Counted from the first letter of the stretch, positions 22,833 to 32,554 are shown. The stretch is 33,031 nucleotides of DNA from Parcubacteria bacterium C7867-007 (GCA_001189195.1 LFCQ01000007.1:1-33031), one strand, 5' to 3'. Made by a program: numbers and translations. Notes: generated by a model from the sequence alone, not told the origin.

Positions 22833-23597
22833 TTACTTTGCGAGACGCGTTGCGAGTACCTGCAGCGATTCTGCTGGGCGCTCGATAACGAGAAACTTCT
22901 TGTTCATGAGGTCGACCGGGTTGAGGTTACGTACCTCCTCCGTCATGAGGCTACCGATATTGCGGAATGAACGTGCAGCAACGGTGTCCTTCGCAGCGAA
23001 GGCGATGACTGCAGCATTCTTGCGCTTAGACACGAGGGTTGGCTGACCTGCACCGTTTGCAATTGCAACGAGCATTGCCTTAGCATCCTTGGTCTTTGGT
23101 GCAGCGAATTCAAACTTGTCTACGAAGATGATCTCACCATCCTTCCACTTGCGTGAGAGTACGGTTGTGAGTGCTGCTACGCGCATCTTCTTGTTGATCT
23201 TCACTGAGTAATCCTTCTCAGCGCGAGGACCATGGGTTACACCTCCACCCTTCCAGATTGGAGAACGGTTCGATCCGTGACGAGCACGACCGGTTCCCTT
23301 TTGCTTCCATGGCTTCTTACCACCACCAGATACTTCACCGCGGAACTTAGTGTGTGCAACGGTAGGGCGAGCATTTGCCTGCATACCAATAACCACCTGG
23401 TGTACGAGGTCTGCATTCCACTTCTTTCCGAAGATCTCTTCAGGAAGCGTGATAGTGCTTCCCTTTGCGCCACCTGCAGTCCAGATAGTAGCCTCCATGC
23501 TTACCTCCTTCTTAGAAGCAGCGGCAACTGGAGCGGTCTTTGCGACTGCCTTCTTTGCTGGTGCTTTCTTGGTTGTTGCTTTGGTAGTAGTAGCCAT
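22833..23597 (-). CDS. rplD: Ribosomal protein L4 (uL4) with N-terminal extension
   Basis: 254 aa. Residues 1-33 are an A/K/T-rich tail (TTTKATTKKAPAKKAVAKTA), then the L4 core: TVAHTKFRGEVSGGGKKPWK, QKGTGRARHGSNRSPIWKGG (the tunnel loop), HGPRAEKDYSVKINKKMR. L4 represses the S10 operon in some bacteria; the structured rplC leader here makes regulation plausible but unproven. Confidence 0.96.
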   Translation of the reverse strand: MATTTKATTKKAPAKKAVAKTAPVAAASKKEVSMEATIWTAGGAKGSTITLPEEIFGKKWNADLVHQVVIGMQANARPTVAHTKFRGEVSGGGKKPWKQKGTGRARHGSNRSPIWKGGGVTHGPRAEKDYSVKINKKMRVAALTTVLSRKWKDGEIIFVDKFEFAAPKTKDAKAMLVAIANGAGQPTLVSKRKNAAVIAFAAKDTVAARSFRNIGSLMTEEVRNLNPVDLMNKKFLVIERPAESLQVLATRLAK

Positions 23598-23608
23598 ACG
23601 TATGAAAA

Positions 23609-24226
23609 TTATGCGGAGATGATCTCTACAAGAGAGCCGCGCGCTCCTGGGATAGCGCCTGAGATGATGATTTCACCCTTAGCAGCATCCACATGAAGCA
23701 CCTTGAGGCTAGTGATAGTAACGCGATCGGTACCCATACGGCCACCCATGCGCATACCCTTAGCAACACGACCGCCAGCGCGACCACCGCCACCGATAGA
23801 ACCTACCTCACGCTCTGAGTGCTTCTGACCGTGTGAACGACGACCTCCCTTGAAGCCATAGCGCTGCACACCACCCGCAAATCCCTTACCCTTGCTGGTT
23901 CCAGCGATGGTAACACCATCACCCACAGCGAATGTCTCGAGAGTGATTTCAGAACCAACGGTGTAATCTGCAGGGTTCTCAACACGGAACTCTTTGATAA
24001 CCTTGAATGCCTTGCCCTTAGTGTGGCCCAGCACCGGTTTAGATACGCGGCTCTCCTTCTGATCCTCGAACGCAACCTGGATAGCATTGTATCCATCAGC
24101 ACCATCCGCAGTCTTAACCTGCGTAACGGTAAGCGGAGTCGTCTTAAGGATGGTACCAGCCTTAACATCCCCATTCTCCTGGAAGATTTGGGTCATGCGC
24201 TCTTTGCGTGCGAGAAGGAATTTCAT
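23609..24226 (-). CDS. rplC: Ribosomal protein L3 (uL3)
   Basis: 205 aa. MKFLLARKERMTQIFQENGD start (usual MKGLLGKKLGMTQIF), SKGKGFAGGVQRYGFKGGRR, SHGQKHSEREVGSIGG and GMRMGGRMGTDRVTITSLKV are diagnostic. The start at 24226 follows the family; longer in-frame reads would pass through the leader hairpins. First gene of the rplC-rplB unit. Confidence 0.96.
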   Translation of the reverse strand: MKFLLARKERMTQIFQENGDVKAGTILKTTPLTVTQVKTADGADGYNAIQVAFEDQKESRVSKPVLGHTKGKAFKVIKEFRVENPADYTVGSEITLETFAVGDGVTIAGTSKGKGFAGGVQRYGFKGGRRSHGQKHSEREVGSIGGGGRAGGRVAKGMRMGGRMGTDRVTITSLKVLHVDAAKGEIIISGAIPGARGSLVEIISA

Positions 24227-24240
24227 GTAAAAAGTGAAAA

Positions 24241-24301
24241 CGCGCCCTATCTTTCTGCGACAGAAAGGTAGGGCTAGATGCACATTCAGTCGAAGGGCGC
24301 G
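24241..24301 (-). promoter_or_regulatory. Attenuator-like leader of rplC
   Basis: On the minus strand a 14-bp hairpin (arms 24261-24274 and 24244-24257, one C-A mismatch, loop TCG) is followed by GCGTTTTCACTTTTTAC and the rplC ATG. An alternative pairing exists: CGCGCCCT (24294-24301) with AGGGCGCG (24241-24248), which uses part of the 3' arm of the hairpin. The two cannot form fully at once, as in an anti-terminator/terminator switch. The trigger is unknown. Confidence 0.5.
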
Positions 24302-24378
24302 GTGAGGATTCGGGGTGAACCCCAGACGTGGGTGAAGCCCTCCCTCTGCTAGGCACCTAACGCTTAGCGCAAAATATG

Positions 24379-24405
24379 GTCCCGGCAGTTGCAGGCTGCC
24401 GGGAC
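24379..24405 (-). terminator. Terminator inside the rpsJ-rplC spacer
   Basis: Perfect 10-bp G+C-rich stem (24379-24388 with 24396-24405), loop of seven, then CATATTTT on the minus strand. On the plus strand it is followed by TTTGCTTT. Confidence 0.65.
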
Positions 24406-24580
24406 TTTGCTTTATATAAACAAATAGACCACTCCCAGGGGAGTAGTCCATGGCAGCTTATTAATTGACTCGAGTCCCCCAAGGAGAACAGGTCAAAATC
24501 ATGAGAGTTAATCTCCGAAGCTACTCCAGCACTATATAGAAGAGGTACTAAAGATTGCATGAAGAGAAGCTTGCCTAATA

Positions 24581-24616
24581 AAAGAAAAACCACTCCCTAG
24601 GGAGTGGTTTTTCTTT
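24581..24616 (-). terminator. Terminator of tuf-rpsJ
   Basis: Perfect palindrome of 18 bp per arm (24581-24598 with 24599-24616) ending in TTTTTCTTT on the minus strand. It follows the rpsJ stop by about 15 bases and separates rpsJ from rplC. Confidence 0.85.
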
Positions 24617-24631
24617 AGTCTGTTCTTTCGA

Positions 24632-24988
24632 TTAGACCATCTTCACGTCGATGGTAACACCAGACGGAAGATTGAGGTTCGTAAGCGCTTCGATAACCTT
24701 CGCATTTGGCGAGAGGATGTCGATAAGACGCTTATGGATGCGCATCTCGAACTGCTCACGTGCATCTTTGTGGACGAACGTAGAGCGGTTAACGGTCCAG
24801 CGCTTGATCTCAGTAGGAAGCGGTACCGGACCAACGATCTTCGCATCAAAGCGATTGGCGGTGTCCATGATCTGCTTCACTGAGAGGTCGAGGATCTTGT
24901 GCTCGTACGCACGCACACGGATGCGAAGCTTAGGCTCGCTAGCAGGTGCTGCGTCTGCCGTCTTCTTTGCTTTAGTAGCGGTAGCCAT
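24632..24988 (-). CDS. rpsJ: Ribosomal protein S10 (uS10, NusE)
   Basis: 118 aa, about 15 longer than usual because of an A/K/T-rich N-terminus. Core: LRIRVRAYEHKILDLSVKQI, GPVPLPTEIKRWTVNRSTFV, HKDAREQFEMRIHKRLIDIL. Also a transcription antitermination partner of NusB. Twenty-three bases after tuf, terminated before rplC. Confidence 0.97.
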   Translation of the reverse strand: MATATKAKKTADAAPASEPKLRIRVRAYEHKILDLSVKQIMDTANRFDAKIVGPVPLPTEIKRWTVNRSTFVHKDAREQFEMRIHKRLIDILSPNAKVIEALTNLNLPSGVTIDVKMV

Positions 24989-25011
24989 ACGAGTAAGGAT
25001 CTAGAGGGCTA

Positions 25012-26214
25012 TTACGCGACGATCTTAGTGACCACGCCTGCACCCACGGTCTTACCACCCTCACGTACTGAGAAACGAGTGTTGTCCTCGAGTGCAATAG
25101 GTGCAGTGAGCTTAACCTTGAAGGTGATGGTGTCACCTGGCATAACCATTTCCTTTCCTTCTGGAAGGGTTACCTCACCCGTTACGTCCGTTGTACGAAC
25201 GTAGAACTGAGGCTTGTATCCAGAGAAGAATGGAGTGTGACGGCCACCTTCGTCCTTAGAGAGGATGTATACCTCTGCTTCGAACTCGGTGTGCGGTGTT
25301 ACAGAACCAGTCTTTGAGAGAACCTGGCCACGGTGCACGTCTTCCTTCTTCGTACCACGAAGGAGGATACCTGCGTTGTCGCCTGCTTCACCCTGCTGGA
25401 GCTGCTTGTTGAACATTTCGATACCGGTAACGGTAGTCTTTGCAGTAGGCTGGAGGCCCACAATTTCAACTTCGTCACCAACCTTGATCACACCGCGCTC
25501 GATGCGACCAGTGATAACGGTACCGCGACCTTCAATTGAGAAGATGTCCTCGATAGGCATAAGGAACGGCTTGTCGAGATCACGCTCTGGCTGAGGGAAG
25601 TATGAGTCCATCGTGTCGACGAGCTCCTTCACTTTGAGAGCGTATGGATCTTCTGCACTTGAAGCCTCAAGAGCCTTAAGACCAGAACCCTTGATGAACG
25701 GGGTGTCCTTAGAGAAGCCCTGCTTCTCTAGAATCTCACGGATTTCCTCTTCAACGAGGTCCACCATGTCCTGATCATCAACCATATCAACCTTGTTGAG
25801 GAAGACGATGAGACGAGGCACACCAACCTGCTTTGCAAGAAGAATGTGCTCACGTGTCTGGGGCATTGCACCATCAGTTGCCGCAACCACAAGTACTGCG
25901 CCGTCCATCTGTGCGGCACCAGTAATCATGTTCTTGATGTAGTCTGCGTGACCTGGCGCATCGATGTGCGCGTAGTGACGGTTTGGAGACTCATACTCCG
26001 AGTGGTGAAGGGCGATTGTAATACCGCGGGCCTTCTCTTCTGGAGCGTTGTCGATGTTCTCAACCTTCTCAGCGCGGGCCTTGTAGCCTGCTGCTGAGTT
26101 GAGATTAAGCACATTGAGGATAGCCGCCGTGAGCGTGGTCTTTCCATGGTCAACGTGACCGATGGTACCTACGTTCATGTGCGGCTTACTGCGATCGAAT
26201 TCTGCTGCTGCCAT
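25012..26214 (-). CDS. tuf: Elongation factor Tu
   Basis: 400 aa, delivers aminoacyl-tRNA to the ribosome with GTP. G1 GHVDHGKT (19-26), G3 DAPGH, G4 NKVD, G5 SGLKAL. Switch I reads [14 protein letters not shown] instead of the usual RGITINTxHVEYET, a substitution in a very conserved stretch that does not touch the RGITI threonine. Domains 2 and 3 are complete ([33 protein letters not shown]). Own promoter at 26387-26415 with a long structured leader. Confidence 0.97.
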   Translation of the reverse strand: MAAAEFDRSKPHMNVGTIGHVDHGKTTLTAAILNVLNLNSAAGYKARAEKVENIDNAPEEKARGITIALHHSEYESPNRHYAHIDAPGHADYIKNMITGAAQMDGAVLVVAATDGAMPQTREHILLAKQVGVPRLIVFLNKVDMVDDQDMVDLVEEEIREILEKQGFSKDTPFIKGSGLKALEASSAEDPYALKVKELVDTMDSYFPQPERDLDKPFLMPIEDIFSIEGRGTVITGRIERGVIKVGDEVEIVGLQPTAKTTVTGIEMFNKQLQQGEAGDNAGILLRGTKKEDVHRGQVLSKTGSVTPHTEFEAEVYILSKDEGGRHTPFFSGYKPQFYVRTTDVTGEVTLPEGKEMVMPGDTITFKVKLTAPIALEDNTRFSVREGGKTVGAGVVTKIVA

Positions 26215-26256
26215 AGAATTAGTAAGTTACTGGTAGGTAAAAATAATGTGCCGCCG

Positions 26257-26289
26257 CGCCTGCCTGCGCCTTACAAAGGCAGACAGGCG
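26257..26289 (-). promoter_or_regulatory. Hairpin in the tuf leader
   Basis: Stem 26257-26272 with 26276-26289 (14 pairs with one mismatch and a two-base bulge, loop ACA). On the minus strand it is followed about ten bases later by ATTATTTTTACC and then the tuf start 43 bases after the hairpin. Possible attenuator or processing signal in a leader of about 165 bases. Confidence 0.4.
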
Positions 26290-26386
26290 ACCAAGGCTCA
26301 GGCGATACCCGCGCAGCGCCTTCCAGCCACCCCTACCCCGCTATGGAGAGGAATATCGAAAAGAGCGCCGATCTCGCGTTATGTAT

Positions 26387-26415
26387 AAAGTACCGGAGCC
26401 AGAAATAAAGGTCAA
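26387..26415 (-). promoter_or_regulatory. tuf-rpsJ promoter
   Basis: Minus strand TTGACC (26410-26415), 17-base spacer, TACTTT (26387-26392). It places the transcription start near 26380, giving tuf a leader of about 165 bases. Confidence 0.6.
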
Positions 26416-26438
26416 GCAATGGTGCGCCTTTCGAAACT

Positions 26439-28730
26439 TTACGCGTTACTGAATAGACTTATTAGCCACATGAATGGAGAGAGAAGGTAGTGCAGGAGTT
26501 GGCTGAAAATCTCGCCGGCTCCTGAGGCAATGACAGAAGCAAGACTTCTGTTCTGCATGGTTGTAGTAACCGCTAGAGGACGTGTTCCCCCACCCACTCC
26601 TGCCCCCGTTCCATCTAGAACTGATCCCGCCTTTGCGTTGAAATCATATGAATTACTAGACGGATTGAAGCTGGCGTATGTGGCCGCGTTATCCAGAACT
26701 ATTATGTCATTCACCTCCGGGGATGAACCCTCATTGATGAATCCGCGTGCGGAATTGTTGGACATCACCACATTTGAAGGGATTGGGTCGCTCGCCGTCC
26801 TTCTCTTACTTGCTATCCATGTCGCCCTTCCATTGTTGGTGTAGTTCACCGCTGTGTTGTGATCGATCACACTGTCTTTCATGTTGTACCAAGAGAGACC
26901 ATGCCACACCGACGTTATGACCACGTTATGGCTTATCGTAAAGTTAATCAGTGGACCATCAAAAGACGCGATTCCCTGCATACCGCCGATGAGCGGTCGA
27001 TCCGGATCAGTCGTCTCCTGCACCCAGTTGTGATCGATTACCACGTTGCTAAATACCGCTCCATTTGTGAATACCTGGATACCATCGTCGTGGTTAGGAT
27101 CACCCTGTGACTGATCCACGTACTCATCGAGGATAGTGTTATAAGAGACAATCAGATCAGAGCCATTGGGCACGATCCCATCTGCTGAGAAATTCTGAAT
27201 GACATTTTCCTTAATGATTCCCTTTACGCTGTTTGCAGGTGCCGTACCCCCCGTAACACCCGTCTGCATGCCGATGCCGCCACGCACATTCTTTATATGG
27301 TTGCGAAGGATAGATAGACATGGCCCTCCTTTAAGCGTCACACCGCTTCTTGTACCATTCATCCATTTGTCTACGCTCCATCCGGAACTACTTTTCGCAG
27401 TGTATAAATTACCATCTGCAATTATGAGGTTTGAGACATTTCCCCCATAAATCATAACGCCGCTGACGGTGGTGATTGAAGTCATCTCAGGCTTCGTTAC
27501 AATCCATTTCTTTGCATCATAGAACTCCAAACCATCCATGACTGCGCCATTCTCAAACTCGATCCAGAACCATCCGGTCGGGTTCTTGTATGGCGGTACA
27601 TTCGCGGTGATCTTCGCTTTCGGGTGACTTCCTGGCATGAGTACAACATGGTCTCCAGGCGTTATGACACGTGCTGCCATCATTGCATTTAGCGTTTTGA
27701 AAGGACGCGCCCTCGTTCCGTCCCCCGTATCCAGGCCAATCACTGGATCAACGTAGAGCGTACGTAGGTAATTCCTGTCAGGTGCTTCGCAACCTGAGTA
27801 GACCGGATAAGAACCCGAAAGTGTGGAGGGGCTGGGTGGAGTTGGTGATGGCGATGGTGCGGGAGTTGGGGTTGGGGTTGGGGTTGGAACGGGAGCAGGT
27901 GTAGGTATTGGAGTAGGGGCAGGAATAGGAACTGGAGTAGGGGTTGGGGTACCAACACGTATGCTGATTTTTACGTTTTTTGCCGTAGAACCTCCAGGAC
28001 CCGTACATGAAATACCGTAGACTGTCTCCGTGCCGACGTATACATCTAGAGAACCTCTCGTTTTATACGCAGTATCAAAACCAGCTCCAACACAAGAAGT
28101 TGCATTATCAGCTTCCCAAGTAAGTGTTGCGGCTGATCCCGTCACAACGCTTGTCTCATTCGCTTTGAATGTAACTGCAGGAGGAGCGGGACTAACGGGT
28201 GTAGAAGGTTTTGGAGCCGGCGTCGGGGTAGAACTAGGCGTAACCGCAGGAGTTTCAGTTGGCTTTGCACTTCCCGTACCTGAAGAATCTCCAGAAGTAC
28301 TTGTATTTACAATTGCGACTGGCTCCCTTTTTGCTACAGGATTAATTCCTGATACTGGAATGAGAGATGGTACATCTCGCAGCAATTCATACTCTTTTAA
28401 ACTATCTTTAACGACTACTGGCTCACCTTTTATTGCAGGTACCGCTATGCGTGTTATGAGTCCGTACGCACCAGGTGCAGATGCAAGTAATACAAGTATT
28501 AGAAATATTTGAAAGAACGAACTTGTTGAATTGCTTTTAGTCGGCACAAAGGAACGCTGTATTCCCGATGGAACCGAAAAAGAGGAGTTCTGCAGCTTAA
28601 TGATTGCGAGTGCCCCATGTATATCTTCCGCACTATATCCCTTTGCAGTGAACTCCTTCAGGAGTTTTTCTTCACTGTGTCCAAGTACCCGTCTTTTGGA
28701 TAGGAGGTCCAGGAGTACTTCATCTGCCAT
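26439..28730 (-). CDS. Large anchored surface protein with beta-helix domain
   Basis: 763 aa. Residues 1-60 form a cytoplasmic helical part; a membrane span lies at about 73-93 ([20 protein letters not shown]). Then a T/P/S linker, an Ig/PKD-like domain (about 195-262, [18 protein letters not shown]), and a Pro-Thr repeat linker (about 264-310, [20 protein letters not shown]). A right-handed parallel beta-helix of pectate-lyase type follows (about 325-700) with repeated N-x-V/I-x-x-N turns ([46 protein letters not shown]). The C-terminus is hydrophobic ([16 protein letters not shown]). Probably a polysaccharide-binding or -cleaving surface protein; no catalytic residues are assigned. Leaderless start. 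Confidence 0.8.
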   Translation of the reverse strand: MADEVLLDLLSKRRVLGHSEEKLLKEFTAKGYSAEDIHGALAIIKLQNSSFSVPSGIQRSFVPTKSNSTSSFFQIFLILVLLASAPGAYGLITRIAVPAIKGEPVVVKDSLKEYELLRDVPSLIPVSGINPVAKREPVAIVNTSTSGDSSGTGSAKPTETPAVTPSSTPTPAPKPSTPVSPAPPAVTFKANETSVVTGSAATLTWEADNATSCVGAGFDTAYKTRGSLDVYVGTETVYGISCTGPGGSTAKNVKISIRVGTPTPTPVPIPAPTPIPTPAPVPTPTPTPTPAPSPSPTPPSPSTLSGSYPVYSGCEAPDRNYLRTLYVDPVIGLDTGDGTRARPFKTLNAMMAARVITPGDHVVLMPGSHPKAKITANVPPYKNPTGWFWIEFENGAVMDGLEFYDAKKWIVTKPEMTSITTVSGVMIYGGNVSNLIIADGNLYTAKSSSGWSVDKWMNGTRSGVTLKGGPCLSILRNHIKNVRGGIGMQTGVTGGTAPANSVKGIIKENVIQNFSADGIVPNGSDLIVSYNTILDEYVDQSQGDPNHDDGIQVFTNGAVFSNVVIDHNWVQETTDPDRPLIGGMQGIASFDGPLINFTISHNVVITSVWHGLSWYNMKDSVIDHNTAVNYTNNGRATWIASKRRTASDPIPSNVVMSNNSARGFINEGSSPEVNDIIVLDNAATYASFNPSSNSYDFNAKAGSVLDGTGAGVGGGTRPLAVTTTMQNRSLASVIASGAGEIFSQLLHYLLSPFMWLISLFSNA
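27840..27956 (-). repeat. Pro-Thr linker repeat
   Basis: Degenerate tandem repeat with a 6-base unit (GTTGGG-like on the plus strand) inside the surface gene, coding alternating Pro and Thr/Val/Ile/Ala. It is a flexible spacer between the Ig-like and beta-helix domains and is prone to length change and assembly error. Confidence 0.7.
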
Positions 28731-28738
28731 ATGCTGAA

Positions 28739-28747
28739 ATAATAGCA
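28739..28747 (-). promoter_or_regulatory. Extended -10 promoter (TGCTATTAT) of the surface gene
   Basis: Minus strand TGCTATTAT, hexamer at 28739-28744, followed by eight bases and the ATG at 28730. Leaderless type. Confidence 0.6.
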
Positions 28748-28763
28748 TCAGCTATTAAGGAAG

Positions 28764-28794
28764 ATGGGCGGCCGCAACAAGTACGGCCGTCCAT
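28764..28794 (-). terminator. Hairpin between the 59-aa orphan and the surface gene
   Basis: Eleven-pair stem (28764-28774 with 28784-28794, one mismatch on the minus strand), loop of nine. There is little T-run after it on the minus strand, so termination is only likely. It lies between the orphan stop and the surface-gene promoter. Confidence 0.45.
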
Positions 28795-28813
28795 AAAGGA
28801 GCGGGTGACGCCA

Positions 28814-28993
28814 TTATCTCGACGTCAGTGGGATGCGGGCAGTTGGACCAGGACACGAGTGCTGCACGAGCCGCTGCTGTTGCTGTTGCGGTGCGAGTCG
28901 GGAACCGGCGTGAGGCGCAGGTGGCCACTTGCTCGCTTCTTCTTCTCTCAGCGCTTGTACGCGCGCAGAGCCAGTCAGTGTGGGGTCAATCAT
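28814..28993 (-). CDS. Orphan 59-aa protein, SD-led
   Basis: Short gene that length cut-offs would miss. ATG at 28993 preceded, at seven bases, by AGGGAGG (29001-29007), the best SD in the window. The protein starts MIDPTLTGSARVQALREEEA, then P/A-rich SKWPPAPHAGSRLAP, a run of five Gln, and a basic end TARIPLTSR. No span or known domain. It follows the prepilin stop by 82 bases. No clear promoter of its own is seen, so it may be co-transcribed with the prepilin. Function unknown. Confidence 0.6.
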   Translation of the reverse strand: MIDPTLTGSARVQALREEEASKWPPAPHAGSRLAPQQQQQRLVQHSCPGPTARIPLTSR

Positions 28994-29075
28994 GAGAATG
29001 CCTCCCTATTTCCTAAGCTTAACGATACCACCAGAAATACCCGTAAATACTTTCTCTTGGGTAGGGGTGGATAAC

Positions 29076-29573
29076 TTAGCAGTGAACGTTTGATGTTGAG
29101 GTGCCGGTAGTTATCGGTATGGGGATGGTTGCTGTTGTTGTTGCGGTACCATCGTAGTCTACGCAGAAGTACCCCCCTGACTGAAGGGTTACAAATGCTG
29201 CCCATTTTCCAGGTGTAGGGATTTTCTGCTGGCTAATAATCCCTCCTGAGGTTGCATCGTAGACACGATACATTGAATTACTTGGGAAACAGGCTGACGT
29301 TGCTGGGCTCTTGGTGTTTAGTTGGACAGCATGCGTAAACATCATGCCAACATTGGTAGTTTCGCCACACAACCCATCAAAAGATCCTGTATTTGTATAA
29401 AAGAGCTCTGCCGGTGAGCGCATACCAGATAGCTGTTCTTTTATTGCCACATCGGCAGCCTTCTCTCGTGCCTTATTGAGGGCAGACATCACAATAGATG
29501 CGAGAGTACCCAGAATCGCAATAACCACAAGGAGTTCGATAAGGGTAAACCCGGCAATGACCTTTCGTCTCAT
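29076..29573 (-). CDS. Type IV prepilin-like protein
   Basis: 165 aa. Short basic leader MRRKVIAG, then the class III signal FTLIELLVVIAILGTLASIV: cleavage by a prepilin peptidase between Gly and Phe, Glu at +5. The head domain has one Cys pair candidate (GLCGETTNVG and TSACFPSN) and ends in NVHC. Pilins of this kind build type IV pili, used in attachment and DNA uptake. The start at 29573 fits the leader; the upstream in-frame ATG lacks sense. Extended -10 TGCTACACT lies nine bases upstream. Confidence 0.88.
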   Translation of the reverse strand: MRRKVIAGFTLIELLVVIAILGTLASIVMSALNKAREKAADVAIKEQLSGMRSPAELFYTNTGSFDGLCGETTNVGMMFTHAVQLNTKSPATSACFPSNSMYRVYDATSGGIISQQKIPTPGKWAAFVTLQSGGYFCVDYDGTATTTATIPIPITTGTSTSNVHC

Positions 29574-29582
29574 ATACCAAAA

Positions 29583-29591
29583 AGTGTAGCA
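29583..29591 (-). promoter_or_regulatory. Extended -10 promoter (TGCTACACT) of the prepilin gene
   Basis: Minus strand TGCTACACT, hexamer at 29583-29588, nine bases before the ATG at 29573. Leaderless or nearly so. Confidence 0.55.
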
Positions 29592-29610
29592 CTTGGTCAC
29601 ACACCCACAA

Positions 29611-29644
29611 AGACAAAAGACCGACGTAAAGCGGTCTTTTGTCT
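29611..29644 (-). terminator. fusA terminator
   Basis: Perfect 13-bp stem (29611-29623 with 29632-29644), loop of eight, T-run within the 3' arm on the minus strand. It follows the fusA stop by about 18 bases and precedes the prepilin promoter. Confidence 0.85.
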
Positions 29645-29662
29645 TCAGTTTTACTTTATCTC

Positions 29663-31810
<2,148 letters not shown>

Positions 31811-31837
31811 ATAATTGATAGGTAAATAAATGGAAAA

Positions 31838-31849
31838 GCCCGCCAGGGC
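31838..31849 (-). promoter_or_regulatory. Small leader hairpin before fusA
   Basis: Minus strand GCCC-TGGC-GGGC followed directly by TTTTCC, 27 bases before the fusA ATG. A short attenuator-like element comparable to those before rpsN and rpsS. Confidence 0.35.
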
Positions 31850-31858
31850 GTTAGCTAT

Positions 31859-31887
31859 AAGATACGTTTTTAGGACCAAAAAGGCAA
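31859..31887 (-). promoter_or_regulatory. fusA promoter
   Basis: Minus strand TTGCCT (31882-31887), 17-base spacer, TATCTT (31859-31864). The orphan terminator lies just upstream. Confidence 0.5.
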
Positions 31888-31892
31888 GAATC

Positions 31893-31919
31893 AAGGGCGC
31901 CGAACAAGTCGGCGCCCTT
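31893..31919 (-). terminator. Terminator of the 76-aa orphan
   Basis: Perfect 11-bp G+C-rich stem (31893-31903 with 31909-31919), loop of five, followed on the minus strand by GATTCTTGCCTTTTT. It isolates fusA from the orphan. Confidence 0.8.
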
Positions 31920-31938
31920 TGCTGGATTGGGTTGCGAT

Positions 31939-32169
31939 CTATATCTTAAGCAGGAGAAACGCTCGGTCCCCGAAGAGAGCCCTTGCTTCTTCAGCGGCTT
32001 TTCGCATCATGTTCTCGCGCCGGGCATCACTGCCTTTGCGACCTGCCCTTACGGCAAGATCCCGGTCTCGAGAGAAAGCCCGCTTTTCTGGCGGGACTGC
32101 CTTTCCTGCCCTGCTCAAGTGAGCTCGTCGATCGGAGATCGACGACTCAACTACCCTTGATTCACTCAT
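31939..32169 (-). CDS. Orphan 76-aa basic protein, SD-led cassette gene
   Basis: Unrecognised, highly charged, R/A/E-rich protein (SSISDRRAHLSRAGKAVPPE, AVRAGRKGSDARRENMMRKA), ending ALFGDRAFLLLKI; soluble and probably helical. GGGG (32176-32179) lies six bases before the ATG at 32169. It has a promoter TTGACT-17-TATTTT and its own terminator, lying between rpsG and fusA, where bacteria normally have no gene. G+C-rich codons. Function unknown; nucleic-acid binding is possible from charge alone. Confidence 0.65.
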   Translation of the reverse strand: MSESRVVESSISDRRAHLSRAGKAVPPEKRAFSRDRDLAVRAGRKGSDARRENMMRKAAEEARALFGDRAFLLLKI

Positions 32170-32203
32170 GTACTACCCCATCGGTTGGTGGTTGCCTGCT
32201 ATG

Positions 32204-32232
32204 AAAATACAAATTTATGGGTGTTTAGTCAA
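32204..32232 (-). promoter_or_regulatory. Promoter of the 76-aa orphan
   Basis: Minus strand TTGACT (32227-32232), 17-base spacer, TATTTT (32204-32209). Confidence 0.6.
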
Positions 32233-32249
32233 ACCAGGTTACGCACAGG

Positions 32250-32277
32250 TTGCGCACCTGCAGAGCGGTGGTACTCT
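32250..32277 (+). promoter_or_regulatory. Candidate promoter of the 78-aa orphan
   Basis: TTGCGC (32250-32255), 16-base spacer, TACTCT (32272-32277). Back to back with the minus-strand promoter. The -35 lies in a short direct repeat, GGTTACGCACA then GGTTGCGCACC (about 32237-32259). Confidence 0.4.
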
Positions 32278-32304
32278 CACTTAGGTTTGTATGGGGAGAT
32301 ACAC

Positions 32305-32541
32305 ATGAGTGAATTCGCTATGTCTGAGCAAGACGAACTGGAGGAACTCTGTATCCAATTCGGGTTTATCCGAAAAGTGCCGCATGACTCATCGCAGTGC
32401 CAATCGGGACTGACAGTTATTGGTAGTCTTTTCATCTTCAGCAACGGAAAACGCTGCTGGGAGAAAACTCCCGCAGTGGGACATCGTAACCAGATCATTC
32501 AGGCTTTTTCAGAGAGCGGTGCAGAAATCCACGAACACTAG
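32305..32541 (+). CDS. Orphan 78-aa protein, SD-led cassette gene
   Basis: Unrecognised acidic soluble protein (MSEQDELEELCIQFGFIRKV, LTVIGSLFIFSNGKRCWEKT, IIQAFSESGAEIHEH) with three Cys. SD GGGGAG (32293-32298) precedes the ATG at 32305; an in-frame GTG/ATG further upstream has no SD and overlaps the promoter. Divergent from the 76-aa orphan, convergent with rpsG, and closed by the terminator at 32555. Function unknown. Confidence 0.65.
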   Translation: MSEFAMSEQDELEELCIQFGFIRKVPHDSSQCQSGLTVIGSLFIFSNGKRCWEKTPAVGHRNQIIQAFSESGAEIHEH

Positions 32542-32554
32542 CTTCAATAAAACG

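Larger units (their letters stand above)
24302..24631 (-). other. Non-coding leader region between rpsJ and rplC
   Basis: About 330 bases with no convincing gene longer than 20 codons. It holds two strong terminators (24379-24405, 24581-24616), a further small hairpin GGGG-TTCA-CCCC on the minus strand at 24312-24323, and a minus-strand TATAGT box before an SD-like GGAG and a 13-codon frame (MILTCSPWGTRVN). This may be the upstream part of a structured S10 leader or a small independent transcript. A promoter for rplC must lie between 24379 and 24302, but no good match is seen. Confidence 0.45.

Noticed and set aside
24294-24366. tRNA gene in the rplC leader
   Set aside because: A GGGGTTCACCCC-like loop suggested a T-arm, but no acceptor, D-arm or anticodon stem could be matched.
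24357-24593. Minus-strand 78-codon frame in the rpsJ-rplC spacer
   Set aside because: It reads through two strong terminator hairpins and has no SD or family likeness.
26257-26289. CRISPR or insertion-sequence end in the tuf leader
   Set aside because: Single imperfect hairpin, no repeats or spacers and no transposase nearby.
27840-27956. Satellite or CRISPR-like repeat
   Set aside because: Period of six bases in frame with a Pro-Thr linker; it is a coding low-complexity repeat.
28805-29074. Plus-strand 89-codon frame opposite the 59-aa orphan
   Set aside because: No SD or promoter, odd composition, and it mirrors the SD-led minus-strand gene.
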